From: Paenibacillus fonticola DSM 21315
GTDB taxonomy: Bacteria > Bacillota > Bacilli > Paenibacillales > Paenibacillaceae
Length of the DNA: 64,000 bases
Reading direction: 5' to 3'
Assembly (NCBI RefSeq): GCF_000381905.1
Contig: NZ_KB907250.1
Coordinates: 153,488 to 217,487, forward strand
Numbering within the stretch: the first letter of the stretch is position 1; each line of letters begins with the position of its first letter. The notes under the pieces were generated by a model. That model was not told the DNA's origin. It was given only the letters and a program-made list of their open reading frames with translations, and did not search any database. Positions 1-9,290 of this stretch are shown here, in pieces. A program made the translations under genes and the position numbers.

Positions 1-618
1 CAAAATGGCGGCGAGCTCTGGGATGGCAGCGATGTAGCCTACAACTCTCCTGAAGCGGTAGAAATGGTATCCTGGATGCGCAGTCTGGTCGATCAAGGTT
101 ATTCCCCAGGCAATGTTCAACAGGACGGAGAAAATACTTTGTTCCTGCAAGGCAAAAACGCAATTCAATTCAACGGTCCTTGGATGAAATCGCAATTTGA
201 TGAAGCAGGCTTGAATTATGGCGTGGCTCCGATTCCGCAAATCGGTAAAGTGAAAGCAGCAGCTTTTGCCGGCTCCCATGGTTTCGTCATTCCGAAAGCA
301 ATGACTGACGAAGCGAAGCTGGCCGGTATCGGCGATTTCCTGAAATACATGGCGGAGCACTCGATGGAATGGGCAGAGTCCGGTCAAGCGCTGGCCTCGA
401 AGAAAATGATCGAGAGCGAGGAGTTCAAGCAGCTGGAAGTTCAAAGCAGTATCGCCGCAGGCTTTCCAGATGTCCAATTTGCACCAAACGTGCTTAACTG
501 GGGAACGATCTCCGAGCCGATCTGGGGCGAGCTGAACAACGCGCTGCTAGGCAAGAAGGATCCGCAAAAAGCAATGGACGACGCTGTCGCGAAATCACGG
601 CAAGCGATGAAAAATTAA
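1..618 (+). CDS. Sugar ABC transporter solute-binding protein, C-terminal part (5' truncated by window)
   Basis: The reading frame is open from base 1 and ends at TAA 616-618, leaving the last 205 residues of an extracellular family 1 solute-binding protein. The visible part shows the usual C-terminal lobe: NGGELWDG near the start, a helix with VEMVSWM, the GPWMKSQF segment that lines the sugar cleft, AFAGSHGFVIPKA in the hinge region, and a C-terminal run of helices ending DDAVAKSRQAMKN. It should be a membrane-anchored lipoprotein, but the signal peptide lies outside the window. Two permease genes follow after a hairpin, so it is the binding component of that CUT1 importer. Substrate is inferred from the GH43 and GH2 neighbours to be an arabinose- or galactose-containing oligosaccharide. 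No ATPase gene is present; such importers commonly share an MsmX-type ATPase encoded elsewhere. Confidence 0.92.
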   Translation, partial: QNGGELWDGSDVAYNSPEAVEMVSWMRSLVDQGYSPGNVQQDGENTLFLQGKNAIQFNGPWMKSQFDEAGLNYGVAPIPQIGKVKAAAFAGSHGFVIPKAMTDEAKLAGIGDFLKYMAEHSMEWAESGQALASKKMIESEEFKQLEVQSSIAAGFPDVQFAPNVLNWGTISEPIWGELNNALLGKKDPQKAMDDAVAKSRQAMKN

Positions 619-640
619 CGGCCCGAAGTAATTTAATGCA

Positions 641-689
641 GAAGGAGACGGGAAATAGGCGGCAGCTGCTCTCTCGTCTCCTTCGATTT
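641..689 (+). terminator. Hairpin between SBP and permeases (attenuator-like terminator)
   Basis: GAAGGAGACG at 641-650 pairs perfectly with CGTCTCCTTC at 675-684 and is followed by GATTTTC. The position between a binding-protein gene and its permeases fits a partial terminator or mRNA stabiliser that keeps the binding protein in excess. Confidence 0.7.
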
Positions 690-735
690 TCTGACACACA
701 ATGAAGCAACGCCCCAGGGCGGGAGGGATAAATCT

Positions 736-1635
736 ATGGTGAAAAGCTGGCACTCCAAATTAACTTCATCATTGTTTGTGCTGCCTTATTTCATTTGTTT
801 TACCGCTTTCTTATTGTTTCCGATACTTTATGGCGTGTATATTAGCTTGCATAACTTTGAGCTTCTATCGCCAGATCATGATTTTGTAGGCTTGAAGCAT
901 TATATAACGATTTTTACGCCGGACACCTATTTGAACAGCCTGTTCTTCAACGGGCTGTGGAATACGATTCAGTTCGTCATCTATTCCGTACCGCTGCTGA
1001 TCGTGGTCGGGCTCGCGCTTGCCATGCTCATCCAGCATCTTCCAAGTAAAATCCGCGGCATGTTCCGCACGTTCTACTTTTTGCCGTATGCGTTATCCGC
1101 ATCGGTCATGTCCGTGATTTGGCTGATGATTTTCGATACGAACTCCGGATTTCTGAACAGCTTGCTGATGAAGCTGAATATCCCGGCTATTCCCTGGCTG
1201 ACCGACCAGCCGTGGGCCTGGGTGTCGCTCATTACGACGACCTTGTGGTGGACGATCGGCTTCAACATGATTATTTTCATCAATGCTCTGAATCAGGTGC
1301 CTGAGGATTTCTACGAGGCCGCCTCGCTGGACGGTGCAAATGCGTGGGATAAGTTTAGTCACATTACGCTTCCGACCATCAAACCAGTCATGTTGTTCGT
1401 AATGATCACATCCACGATCGCTTCGTTTAACGTCTTTGCCCAGCCGTTCCTGCTTACTCGCGGCGGCCCGGGGGACAGCACGAAGGTGCTGCTGATCAAC
1501 GTGCTCGATCAGGCGTTCATCCGCAAGGAGATCGGCTCCGCCTCGGCGATGGCGATTTTGATGGCGCTGCTCATTATGATCATATCGGTTGTGCAATTTA
1601 AACTGACTTACGGAAATAAGGGGGAAGAGTCATGA
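736..1635 (+). CDS. CUT1 sugar ABC transporter permease, MalF/UgpA type
   Basis: Membrane permease of 299 residues. The N-terminal helix (about residues 10-32, LPYFICFTAFLLFP) is followed by a periplasmic-side segment with VGLKHY, then four or five further hydrophobic helices. The permease inner-membrane signature EAASLDGANAWDKF, which docks the ATPase, is near residues 195-210. GGPGDST near residue 248 is typical of the MalF/UgpA/LacF branch. The start ATG 736 has GGGAGGGA upstream. The stop overlaps the next permease start by four bases (ATGA), so the two are translationally coupled as a heterodimer. It follows the truncated binding protein and should import its oligosaccharide into the cytoplasm. 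Confidence 0.95.
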   Translation: MVKSWHSKLTSSLFVLPYFICFTAFLLFPILYGVYISLHNFELLSPDHDFVGLKHYITIFTPDTYLNSLFFNGLWNTIQFVIYSVPLLIVVGLALAMLIQHLPSKIRGMFRTFYFLPYALSASVMSVIWLMIFDTNSGFLNSLLMKLNIPAIPWLTDQPWAWVSLITTTLWWTIGFNMIIFINALNQVPEDFYEAASLDGANAWDKFSHITLPTIKPVMLFVMITSTIASFNVFAQPFLLTRGGPGDSTKVLLINVLDQAFIRKEIGSASAMAILMALLIMIISVVQFKLTYGNKGEES

Positions 1636-2471
1636 GCATGAAACGGATCAAAACGCTGCTGCTCGTTCTTCTCGCTTCGGTGGTTGCCGTCGTTTTCCTG
1701 CTGCCGCTCGTATGGATGATATCGACGTCCTTTAAGAACGATTTTGAAGCATTGTCCGGGAAAATGAACTTTATTCCGCTCAAGCCGACCTTCGATAATT
1801 ATATCAAAGGGTTTAGCGGAGAATTGATGAACGTTCCGATCCTGCAATGGATCACGAACTCGCTGATGGTCGGCATCGCGGGGACGGCGATCGTCCTGCT
1901 CATCGCTTCTATGGCGGCGTTCGCCTTGGCCCGGTTGAAGGACCTCCCGCTGCGCAGAACGCTGCTGTCGATGTTCATCGCCTCGCTGATGATTCCAGGC
2001 GTGCTGACGTTTTTGCCGATGTACATGGAGTTCAACGCGCTTGGGCTGATCAATACGTACGCTGCACTTATCCTTCCTTATACCGCGGGAGCTTTCGGTG
2101 TGTTTTTATTGTATCAGTTCTTTATTTCCTTCCCGAAGGACATTGAGGAAGCCGCCCGGATCGACGGGGCGAACAAGTGGAAGCTGTATACCAGCATCAT
2201 GCTGCCGTCCTCAGTATCGATTATGGTCACACTGCTTATTTTCACATTTATGGGGATATACAATGATTTCGTTTGGCCGCTTTATGCTACGACTTCGCCG
2301 GAGATGCGCACGATTACGGCAGGGATCGCCATGATGGCCCAGGGCAGCTATACCCAGTCCTACGGCAAGCTGATGGCGATGACGGCGGCGGCGGCTATTC
2401 CGGTTGTTGTGATTTTCATTATCGGACAGCGTTCCTTCGTTAAGGCCATTACGCAATCTGCCATCAAGTGA
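1632..2471 (+). CDS. CUT1 sugar ABC transporter permease, MalG/UgpE type
   Basis: Second permease of the importer, 279 residues. It has an N-terminal helix at about 9-30 (LLLVLLASVVAVVFLLPLVW), the FKNDFEA stretch after helix 1, and the EAARIDGANKWKLY ATPase-docking signature near residue 170. The C-terminus ends with a short basic tail (GQRSFVKAITQSAIK), as usual for MalG-like subunits. The start overlaps the stop of the preceding permease (ATGA). Together they form the transmembrane channel for the binding protein that begins the window. Transcription probably continues into the downstream GH43 gene. Confidence 0.95.
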   Translation: MSMKRIKTLLLVLLASVVAVVFLLPLVWMISTSFKNDFEALSGKMNFIPLKPTFDNYIKGFSGELMNVPILQWITNSLMVGIAGTAIVLLIASMAAFALARLKDLPLRRTLLSMFIASLMIPGVLTFLPMYMEFNALGLINTYAALILPYTAGAFGVFLLYQFFISFPKDIEEAARIDGANKWKLYTSIMLPSSVSIMVTLLIFTFMGIYNDFVWPLYATTSPEMRTITAGIAMMAQGSYTQSYGKLMAMTAAAAIPVVVIFIIGQRSFVKAITQSAIK

Positions 2472-2472
2472 T

Positions 2473-2529
2473 TAAATCAACAAATCAAATCAACTGATCA
2501 ACCAATTATCAAGTAAATCAACAAATCAA
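2473..2529 (+). repeat. Two 16-bp direct repeats in the permease-GH43 gap
   Basis: TAAATCAACAAATCAA occurs at 2473-2488 and again at 2514-2529, separated by related A/T-rich AATCAA words. It is low-complexity sequence in a 92-bp spacer; no hairpin is evident. Confidence 0.6.
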
Positions 2530-2563
2530 TAGCATGTTCATATCTAGTCATGAGGTGAGGCTT

Positions 2564-4339
2564 GTGAGAGACAGGCGAATATTGCGCAAACGCAGGCTGA
2601 TGTATGCGGCAGCCTTGCTTCTTGGCATCGCCGTCATCGTTATAGTAGGAGTGATTGGGATGAAACAGACGAACAGCGGCGGAACTGGCGGCCCATACAA
2701 CGGACATGGGGGTACATTCAAAAATCCGTTGATCGATATGGATACCCCCGATCCGAGCGTGGTATACAAAGATGGATATTACTACATGACGTTCACCCAT
2801 AACGGAACGGACGTCATGGTCATGAAATCCCGAACGATCGATTTTAAGCAGGCGGAGAAGAAGGTGGTCTGGTATCCGCCGATTGATACGATGTACTCGG
2901 CCAACCTCTGGGCTCCGGAAATTCAATATATTCGCGGTAAATGGTATATCTATTTCGCGGCGGATGACGGACAGAACGAAAATCACCGGATGTACGCGCT
3001 GGAAGCGGCCGGTGATGACCCGTTTGGCGAGTACGAGTTCAAAGGGCAAATTACGGACGAGACGAATAAGTGGGCCATCGATGGTCTGGCAATGGAGCAT
3101 GAAGGGCAGCTCTATTTCGTCTGGTCCGGCTGGGAAGGGGACGTAAACATCCAGCAGAACACCTATATTGCGCCGATGAGCGACCCTTTGACGATCAGCG
3201 GACCGAGAGTGTTGTTGTCCTCGCCGGATCAGGAATGGGAAATGGCTGGCGGACCGCCTTACATTCAGGAAGGGCAAGCGATTCTATACCGGGATGGCCG
3301 TGTATTTATCGTCTATTCCGGGGCAGGGAGCTGGACTCCGTTCTACAGCCTTGGCCTGCTGGCTCTCAAGGAGGGCGGCGATCCGCTTCAGCCGGAGGAT
3401 TGGGAGAGAGCGGCTGAGCCTCTGATGACGATGGATGAGGAGGCCGGCGTGTATGGTCCGGGGCATAATTCCTTCGTTAAATCGCCGGACGGCACGGAGG
3501 ATTGGATCGTCTACCACGGCACGACCAGTCCTGCCGACGGCTGGAACAACCGCAAAGCCCGGGCGCAGCGTGTCACTTGGAATGAGCAGGGGCTGCCGGA
3601 GTTCGGAAAGCCGCTGTCCTTGGAAACGGCGATCCCATTACCATCGGGGTCGGGTGTCTATTTGGCCAAGCATGCCAATAGAGACGGAGACCGCCTCAGC
3701 TTCGGGAAATTTGCGGCAGCCGTTCCAACGGAGATACCGCTGCTTGTTCGCTACAAAAACGAGACGGGCGCCACCCGAACGCTCGAGGTGTGGGTGAACG
3801 ACACCGCAGCGGGGTCGATACTATTGCCGGTTACTGCGCAGGATGAGACCGGTTATGCCTACGGACGCATTCGGCTAGAAGCAGGAGGCGGCGAGCTGGC
3901 TCTGCGGATGGATGAAGACAGTGCCGCGAGCGACATTCTCGGCGGAATTCAAGCGATCGAAATGACGAGATATGAGGCGGAAACGGCATCCTCTGGTCTT
4001 GAAGAGGCAATGGGCGCGGACCTGTCGGCCTCAAGCGAAGGCGTGATGAAGCTGACGAATGAGGAGGGCTCCTCAGCGGCATTTCGGTCGGTACATGTAC
4101 CTGAAGCGGGCGAATATCGCCTGATCTTCGGTGTTTCCAACCCGGGCGATGAGGAAAGAACCTTTGAACTGGAGATCAATGGAAGCAAAGGTGCAAAGCT
4201 GACTGTTCCCGCAACGGGACGCAATGTTTTTACAGAAGTTGTGTTTGAAGGAAAGCTGCAGAGAGGTGATAATGAAATTATGATCAAAGAGGCTTCGGGA
4301 GATCTGAGCTTCGATTATATGGACATTATCGCTGACTAG
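2564..4339 (+). CDS. Membrane-anchored GH43 arabinosidase/arabinofuranosidase-like enzyme with C-terminal carbohydrate-binding domain
   Basis: I place the start at GTG 2564, preceded by GAGGTGAGG; an in-frame ATG at 2534 has no ribosome site. The N-terminus is RDRRILRKRRLMYAAALLLG, a basic stretch then one hydrophobic helix with no lipobox, so a signal anchor is likely. The catalytic five-bladed propeller covers roughly residues 40-360. DTPDPSVVYKDGYYY contains the catalytic base Asp, AIDGLAMEH the pKa-modulating Asp, and GGPPYIQEGQ probably the general acid. A beta-sandwich starting MTRYEAETASSG near residue 470 and ending DYMDI resembles CBM6/CBM35 domains. GH43 enzymes of this kind usually remove or cleave alpha-L-arabinofuranosyl residues. 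The location between importer and sensor genes suggests it trims oligosaccharides at the cell surface. Confidence 0.85.
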   Translation: MRDRRILRKRRLMYAAALLLGIAVIVIVGVIGMKQTNSGGTGGPYNGHGGTFKNPLIDMDTPDPSVVYKDGYYYMTFTHNGTDVMVMKSRTIDFKQAEKKVVWYPPIDTMYSANLWAPEIQYIRGKWYIYFAADDGQNENHRMYALEAAGDDPFGEYEFKGQITDETNKWAIDGLAMEHEGQLYFVWSGWEGDVNIQQNTYIAPMSDPLTISGPRVLLSSPDQEWEMAGGPPYIQEGQAILYRDGRVFIVYSGAGSWTPFYSLGLLALKEGGDPLQPEDWERAAEPLMTMDEEAGVYGPGHNSFVKSPDGTEDWIVYHGTTSPADGWNNRKARAQRVTWNEQGLPEFGKPLSLETAIPLPSGSGVYLAKHANRDGDRLSFGKFAAAVPTEIPLLVRYKNETGATRTLEVWVNDTAAGSILLPVTAQDETGYAYGRIRLEAGGGELALRMDEDSAASDILGGIQAIEMTRYEAETASSGLEEAMGADLSASSEGVMKLTNEEGSSAAFRSVHVPEAGEYRLIFGVSNPGDEERTFELEINGSKGAKLTVPATGRNVFTEVVFEGKLQRGDNEIMIKEASGDLSFDYMDIIAD

Positions 4340-4373
4340 ATTGTAACTTTCTGAGTCGTTAGGAGACGAGAAT

Positions 4374-5687
4374 ATGAAGAGACATCGCTGGAATCGATAC
4401 CGCAGCAGAGCAACGATCGGATTCATGTCATTAGCAGCACTACTGCTTCTGCTGCCCGGATGTACGGGGCAGGACTCGGGAGCAGCGCAGACTTCGAAGC
4501 CGCCTCATGTCGTGCGCCTGGAATACTGGACGCCCTTTAGCGGCGGGGATAACCAATTCATGACCGAGATGGTGGAGCGGTTCAACGAGGAGCATCCGGA
4601 AATCCAGGTTGTCCAGAAAAATTCACGTCTTGATGATTATTATTCTCGCTTGAAAACAGCCGTATTATCAGGCAATGCGCCGGACGTAGCTATCGTCCAT
4701 TCAACGATCATGCCCCAGTTCGTTCAGAACAATTACGTGGAGAAGCTGACGGCGGAGGCCAAAGATATCGGCATCGATTGGAAGCGCTTTAATCCGAATA
4801 TACTCCGCTCGGTATTATATGAGGAGGATTATTACGGGGTACCGCTCGACACGCATGCCTTGGTCATGTATTACAACAAAGACTGGCTGTCCAAGGCTGG
4901 TGTGCTGGACGAGGCGGGAAGACCTGTTATCCCCAAGGGAGCGGAAGGGTTCAAGTCCTTCTTAGAACAAATTCGGCGGACGGTTCCGCCCGATATCGCT
5001 CCGCTAGCCCAGCCCAGCACGCGGATCGATTCTGCCTGGCTGTGGTGGAGCCTGTACAACCAAATGATGGACGGCGGACAGTTCTACAGCGAAGACGGCA
5101 TGGAGGCCGTATTCAACAATACCGCTTCTTTGAAGGCGCTCAGCTTTGTGAACAGCCTATATAAGGATAAGCTGATCCCGCCCAACATCAACGATGCTTT
5201 CCAATTGTTCTATGACGGCAAAGCGGCAGTGCTGATTACGGGGATGTGGGGAACGGGCGCCTTCGAGAAGGCGGCGGGACTTCAGTTCGGCGTCGTCCCC
5301 GTGCCGACTTTATATGATCAACCCGCGGTCTGGGGGGATTCTCACAACCTATCTATTCCCAGAAAGCGTGGGATGACGGAGGAGAAGAGAGAGGCGATAC
5401 TGACCTTCGCGAATTGGATCGTAGGACATGGGGATATGTGGGCGAAGGCCGGGCATGTTCCCAGCATGACCGAGCTTACAAGTTCAGAGGTATTCAACCA
5501 GCTCGAATACCGGAGCGATTATGCCGCTACGGCCAACTACGTCGCTTACTGGCCGAGAAACGCCAAACAATGGAGCATCAACGAACGGATCATCAATGAA
5601 TTCGAAAGAATGATCTATGGTTACCAGACGCCGGAGGAAGCGCTGGATGCGGCCGTGAAGAAAATCAATGCGGATTTGCGCAAGTGA
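4374..5687 (+). CDS. Extracellular sugar-binding lipoprotein, probable co-sensor for adjacent histidine kinase
   Basis: Family 1 solute-binding protein of 437 residues with a type II signal peptide: basic N-terminus, hydrophobic core, lipobox LLPGC with the lipidated Cys at residue 30. The mature domain begins RLEYWTPFSGGDNQFM and shows VLSGNAPDVAIVH, the hinge segment GVPLDTHALVMYYN, and ITGMWGTGAFEKA lining the cleft. It is the second binding protein of the locus and is not next to the permeases. It ends nine bases before a YesM-type kinase and is followed by the response regulator. That order matches AraP-AraS-AraT of Geobacillus stearothermophilus, where the lipoprotein delivers sugar binding to the kinase. 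A transporter role with the upstream permeases remains possible. Confidence 0.9.
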   Translation: MKRHRWNRYRSRATIGFMSLAALLLLLPGCTGQDSGAAQTSKPPHVVRLEYWTPFSGGDNQFMTEMVERFNEEHPEIQVVQKNSRLDDYYSRLKTAVLSGNAPDVAIVHSTIMPQFVQNNYVEKLTAEAKDIGIDWKRFNPNILRSVLYEEDYYGVPLDTHALVMYYNKDWLSKAGVLDEAGRPVIPKGAEGFKSFLEQIRRTVPPDIAPLAQPSTRIDSAWLWWSLYNQMMDGGQFYSEDGMEAVFNNTASLKALSFVNSLYKDKLIPPNINDAFQLFYDGKAAVLITGMWGTGAFEKAAGLQFGVVPVPTLYDQPAVWGDSHNLSIPRKRGMTEEKREAILTFANWIVGHGDMWAKAGHVPSMTELTSSEVFNQLEYRSDYAATANYVAYWPRNAKQWSINERIINEFERMIYGYQTPEEALDAAVKKINADLRK

Positions 5688-5696
5688 GGGACAGCT

Positions 5697-7532
5697 ATGA
5701 TGACGATATTGCGACGAGGAATACATTGGCTGAGAAATTTGAAGCTGGCGCAAAAATTAATCCTCATTAACTCCGTTCTGATCGTAATTCCGCTCGGGGC
5801 GCTTGGCGTCTATGCGTTCACTAGCTTTCGGGGGACGATGGAAGCGAATGTCGGCGAGTCTCAGCTGCAGACGATGAAGCAGATCACGCTCAATATTGAC
5901 ACTTATATGGAGGAGTTGAACCGGCTCTCGCTGATGCCCTACCAGTACCATGATATCCTCGATTATTTGGCCTCGGAAAGAAAGCCCGGCGCTTCCTTGA
6001 GCCTGGAAGAGATTAGCCTGCTGAATAACTTCGTGTCCAAGGTGTTCCTGAATGGACGAATCGATATTATGGGCGTATCGCTCTATGGCTCCAAAGGAGC
6101 ATCCTATGTGGTCATGCCGGAAAGCCAGTACGTCACAAGCTATAAGCTGGATGAAGATGCGGAGTGGCTGAAGGAGGCCCAGGGCCATTTCGGAGAGCCG
6201 ATCTTTTTGACGACGCACGAGCTTAAACTAACGAGCGGCTCGGTCTACGAGGTGTTCTCCATCGTGAGGGAGCTGCGCAGTTTCGATACTGGACGGACGC
6301 TCGGCTACATCGTGCTTGACGTCGATCCGGCAGTAGTGGAGAAAATATTGGCGCAGGTACAACTTGGCCGGAGGGGGTCTCTTTATATAACGAATGCCAA
6401 GGGCGATCTCGTTATTCGCAAAGGCTCTGTCGTTCCGGGAGAGGACGGAGCCGCCGCATCGTTCCGCGGGGAAGGCGTGACCCATTTGGAATCGGACGGC
6501 GAACGGATGCTGGTCTCTTATGCCACATCAGAGCTGACGCAGTGGACCACCGTCGGAGCTGTCCCCGTTTCGGAATTGATGCTGGATAGCCTGCAGGTTC
6601 GTAATTCCATCACGATTATGGGAATTGTTTGCGTCGGTTCGGCGATGCTGTTCTCCGTATTTACAGCGTACCGGATTACGCTCCCCATCCGCAAACTGAG
6701 CCGACTGATGAAGAAGGTCGAGAAAGGCCAGTTGGAAGTAACGTTTCCCGTGAATCAATGGGATGAGGTAGGCCAGCTCGGTAGCGCCTTTAATAAAATG
6801 GTCTCCCGCCTAAGCGAGCTCGGCTATTTGCTCTATGAAACCGAGATTCGGGAGAAGGATGCGCAAATTGCTGCGCTGCAGAGCAAGATCAATCCACATT
6901 TTCTGTACAACACGCTTGGATCGATAAGTATGTACGCAGAGCTGGAAGGCAGCAAGGAAATTACGACGATGACAAACAATCTGAGCCGCATACTGAGGTA
7001 TTCCTTAAATGCCCACCAGTCAGGGGTCGTTCTCAAAGACGAGATCGAGCATATCCGCCGTTATATGGCGATTCAGAAGCTGCGTTACGATGAGCGGCTG
7101 CATTTCACCCTGGATATCGAGGAGGCGGCGATGGATTGTGAGGTTATTCCTCTCATGATCCAACCGATCGTTGAAAATTCCTTCAAGCATGGACTCGACA
7201 AGGGGGTAGGCGAGGGACGGATCTCCCTGACCGGGGGCATTCAGGACGGCCTGCTGCGGCTAACCGTGGAGGACGATGGAATCGGTCTTACTACCGCGCA
7301 GCTTGAGCAGATTCGGCACAAGCTGGCCTACTCTCGAAATCTTGGCGGAGCCACGGGCAACGGACTTCTTAACGTACACCGGCGCTTTGTGCTTTATTAT
7401 GGCGAAAGATACGGCCTTACGATCGATAGCATGCCTTACCGCGGGGTACGTGTCACCTTGACGGTTCCCGCTAAGCATATGCCGGCCCGTGAGGAGGATC
7501 GTGCACCGGCTGTGTTCCACTCCACATCATGA
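5697..7532 (+). CDS. YesM-type sensor histidine kinase
   Basis: Membrane sensor kinase of 611 residues. Transmembrane helix 1 is at about 18-38 (KLILINSVLIVIPLG), followed by an extracellular sensor domain of about 250 residues, helix 2 near 300-322 (ITIMGIVCVGSAMLFS), a HAMP domain (ITLPIRKLSRLMKKVEKG), the His_kinase box NPHFLYNTLGS with the phosphorylated His, and a HATPase domain with VENSFKHGLDKG (N box), VEDDGIGL (G1 box) and GNGLLNVHRR (G2 box). It should phosphorylate the response regulator encoded 22 bases downstream. The start ATG has GAGGG six bases upstream; a second ATG follows at once. The upstream lipoprotein is its likely ligand receptor. Confidence 0.95.
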   Translation: MMTILRRGIHWLRNLKLAQKLILINSVLIVIPLGALGVYAFTSFRGTMEANVGESQLQTMKQITLNIDTYMEELNRLSLMPYQYHDILDYLASERKPGASLSLEEISLLNNFVSKVFLNGRIDIMGVSLYGSKGASYVVMPESQYVTSYKLDEDAEWLKEAQGHFGEPIFLTTHELKLTSGSVYEVFSIVRELRSFDTGRTLGYIVLDVDPAVVEKILAQVQLGRRGSLYITNAKGDLVIRKGSVVPGEDGAAASFRGEGVTHLESDGERMLVSYATSELTQWTTVGAVPVSELMLDSLQVRNSITIMGIVCVGSAMLFSVFTAYRITLPIRKLSRLMKKVEKGQLEVTFPVNQWDEVGQLGSAFNKMVSRLSELGYLLYETEIREKDAQIAALQSKINPHFLYNTLGSISMYAELEGSKEITTMTNNLSRILRYSLNAHQSGVVLKDEIEHIRRYMAIQKLRYDERLHFTLDIEEAAMDCEVIPLMIQPIVENSFKHGLDKGVGEGRISLTGGIQDGLLRLTVEDDGIGLTTAQLEQIRHKLAYSRNLGGATGNGLLNVHRRFVLYYGERYGLTIDSMPYRGVRVTLTVPAKHMPAREEDRAPAVFHSTS

Positions 7533-7554
7533 CTTAACCAAGGAGGAGAATCTT

Positions 7555-9177
7555 ATGCCAAAAATTCTGATCGTCGATGATGAGAAGATATTTCGCAAGG
7601 GTCTGCGGGCCATGATTACGTCCTTGGATCCGGAATGGGAGGTCGTCGGTGATGCCTCGGACGGTTATGAGGCCCTGGACCGTGCGGAGGCGCTGCATCC
7701 CGATGTTATTTTAACCGATATCCGCATGCCGCGGATGGACGGTATCGCTTTGCAGCGCGTTGTGAAGGAGCGTTTTCCGCAAACGGAATGCGTCGTGGTC
7801 AGCGGCTACGAAGATTTTACTTACGCGCTTCAATCGATGAGATATGGCGCCAAGGATTATTTGATGAAGCCGGTGGAGCGGAGCGAACTCGGGCGGATTC
7901 TTGCCAAGCTGAAGGAGGAGACGGTAAAGCGGGGCAAGGCTTCCGCTCCGAAATTTGATCAGGAGGAGAACGAACTTATCCGCCGCCATGTGAGCGAGTC
8001 CGTCATTGCAGGGTTAATGCGCGGCATGGTGCAGCAGCATCATGTAGATCTGCTGCGCAAAATTGGCGTTGATTTTGATCAGCCTTATTATTGCTGCTTT
8101 CTGATCAAGCTCGATAAGGGTTCTATAGGCTCAGAGCGGTATTTCAAAGCCGATCCCTCGCTGTTCCAGCTCTATATCCGTCAATTCGTGCAGGAAATGG
8201 TCAACAAACGGATGATGAAAGGGTATAGCCTCGTCCTTTCTGATTCGGAGGTGGCGGGCATTGTCAATTTGAGCAGCAAGGACAACTGCGGCTTGGTCGA
8301 GCTGGCCGAGTCGATCCGCAGGCAGATCACCTCTTTATCGAATCTCACCGTAACGATCGGCGTCGGCCGGGTCGCCAAAGGGGTCGATTCCATCTCGGAT
8401 TCTTATCGTGATGCCGAAATCAGCTTGCTCTACCGGCTGATCGTCGGCGGCGACAAGGTGCTGCAATATGACACGATCCGCGGGGATCATGATTTATATC
8501 TCGAGGTCGATCCCGAATCCTGGGGAGCGATGGAGCGCGCCGTCCTGGAAGGACGGGTAGAGGAAGCGGCGAGCCGGGCGGAAGCGGAGATCGGCAGCCT
8601 GTGCCGGCAAGCGACGAGCCCCGAGCTCGTCTACCAGAAAATATGCAAGCTCCTAATCCATTTCTACGAATCGGCCGAGAAGCTGAATTTAACTAAGGCA
8701 TGGCTGGGCGAGAGGGATATTCGCAGCCTCATATTCGATATATGCTCGATTACATCGAGTGAAGAGCTCCTGATCGAGTGCCGGATGCTGCTGACGGCCC
8801 TGTCCCGCTGCATTGCCGATTCCAGGCTGGAAACCTGGCACGACCCGGTGGAGCAGGCGCTGCAGTACCTCGAATCCAATTTCCATAAGCAGATTACTTT
8901 GAACGAGGTGGCGGGGCAGGTACATCTGAACCCGGCTTATTTCAGCTCGCTGTTCAAACAGCGGACCGGCACGACCTTCGTGGAGCGGCTGACAACGATT
9001 CGCGTGGAAGAGGCCAAGCGGCGGCTGATGGACAGCGATGATAAAATCGCGGCGATCGCCGAGGAAACCGGGTTTCCGAATTTGCGCCATTTTTACCGCG
9101 TGTTCAAACGGGAGGCCAAGCTCTCTCCGAAGGATTACCGCCGCGAGTTTCGCAAAGATTGTACGGAGCGTTCTTGA
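7555..9177 (+). CDS. YesN-type response regulator with AraC-family DNA-binding domain
   Basis: Response regulator of 540 residues. ATG 7555 is chosen because AAGGAGGAGAA lies just upstream and the protein then starts MPKILIVDDEK. The receiver domain spans 1-120, with acidic pocket D8/D9 and phosphoacceptor D55 in LTDIRMPRMDG, and conserved Lys in YLMKPVER. A central region of about 300 residues of unclear fold is typical for YesN proteins. The C-terminal AraC/XylS double helix-turn-helix (about 435-535) includes NPAYFSSLFKQRTG and IAEETGFPNLRHFYRVFKR. It is the cognate partner of the kinase upstream and should control the operon and perhaps the GH2 gene. The stop codon falls inside a 14-bp tandem repeat. 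Confidence 0.95.
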   Translation: MPKILIVDDEKIFRKGLRAMITSLDPEWEVVGDASDGYEALDRAEALHPDVILTDIRMPRMDGIALQRVVKERFPQTECVVVSGYEDFTYALQSMRYGAKDYLMKPVERSELGRILAKLKEETVKRGKASAPKFDQEENELIRRHVSESVIAGLMRGMVQQHHVDLLRKIGVDFDQPYYCCFLIKLDKGSIGSERYFKADPSLFQLYIRQFVQEMVNKRMMKGYSLVLSDSEVAGIVNLSSKDNCGLVELAESIRRQITSLSNLTVTIGVGRVAKGVDSISDSYRDAEISLLYRLIVGGDKVLQYDTIRGDHDLYLEVDPESWGAMERAVLEGRVEEAASRAEAEIGSLCRQATSPELVYQKICKLLIHFYESAEKLNLTKAWLGERDIRSLIFDICSITSSEELLIECRMLLTALSRCIADSRLETWHDPVEQALQYLESNFHKQITLNEVAGQVHLNPAYFSSLFKQRTGTTFVERLTTIRVEEAKRRLMDSDDKIAAIAEETGFPNLRHFYRVFKREAKLSPKDYRREFRKDCTERS

Positions 9178-9231
9178 AGTTACATTTTTGAAGTTGCATT
9201 CTTGAATTTACGTTCTCTTGGAGCTGCATCT
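9174..9231 (+). repeat. Degenerate 14-bp tandem repeat overlapping the response-regulator stop codon
   Basis: Units TTGAAGTTACATTT (9174-9187), TTGAAGTTGCATTC (9188-9201), TTGAATTTACGTTC (9202-9215) and, after two extra bases, TTGGAGCTGCATCT (9218-9231). The TGA stop of the upstream gene (9175-9177) is part of unit 1. Confidence 0.75.
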
Positions 9232-9290
9232 TTCAGCGAACAGAGAGGTTCTCATTCATATGACTTGACACTAACAGGAGGTAAAGATCA

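Noticed and set aside
2498-3277. Antisense open frame of 259 codons over the GH43 gene
   Set aside because: No ribosome site or motif; the GH43 reading is conserved.
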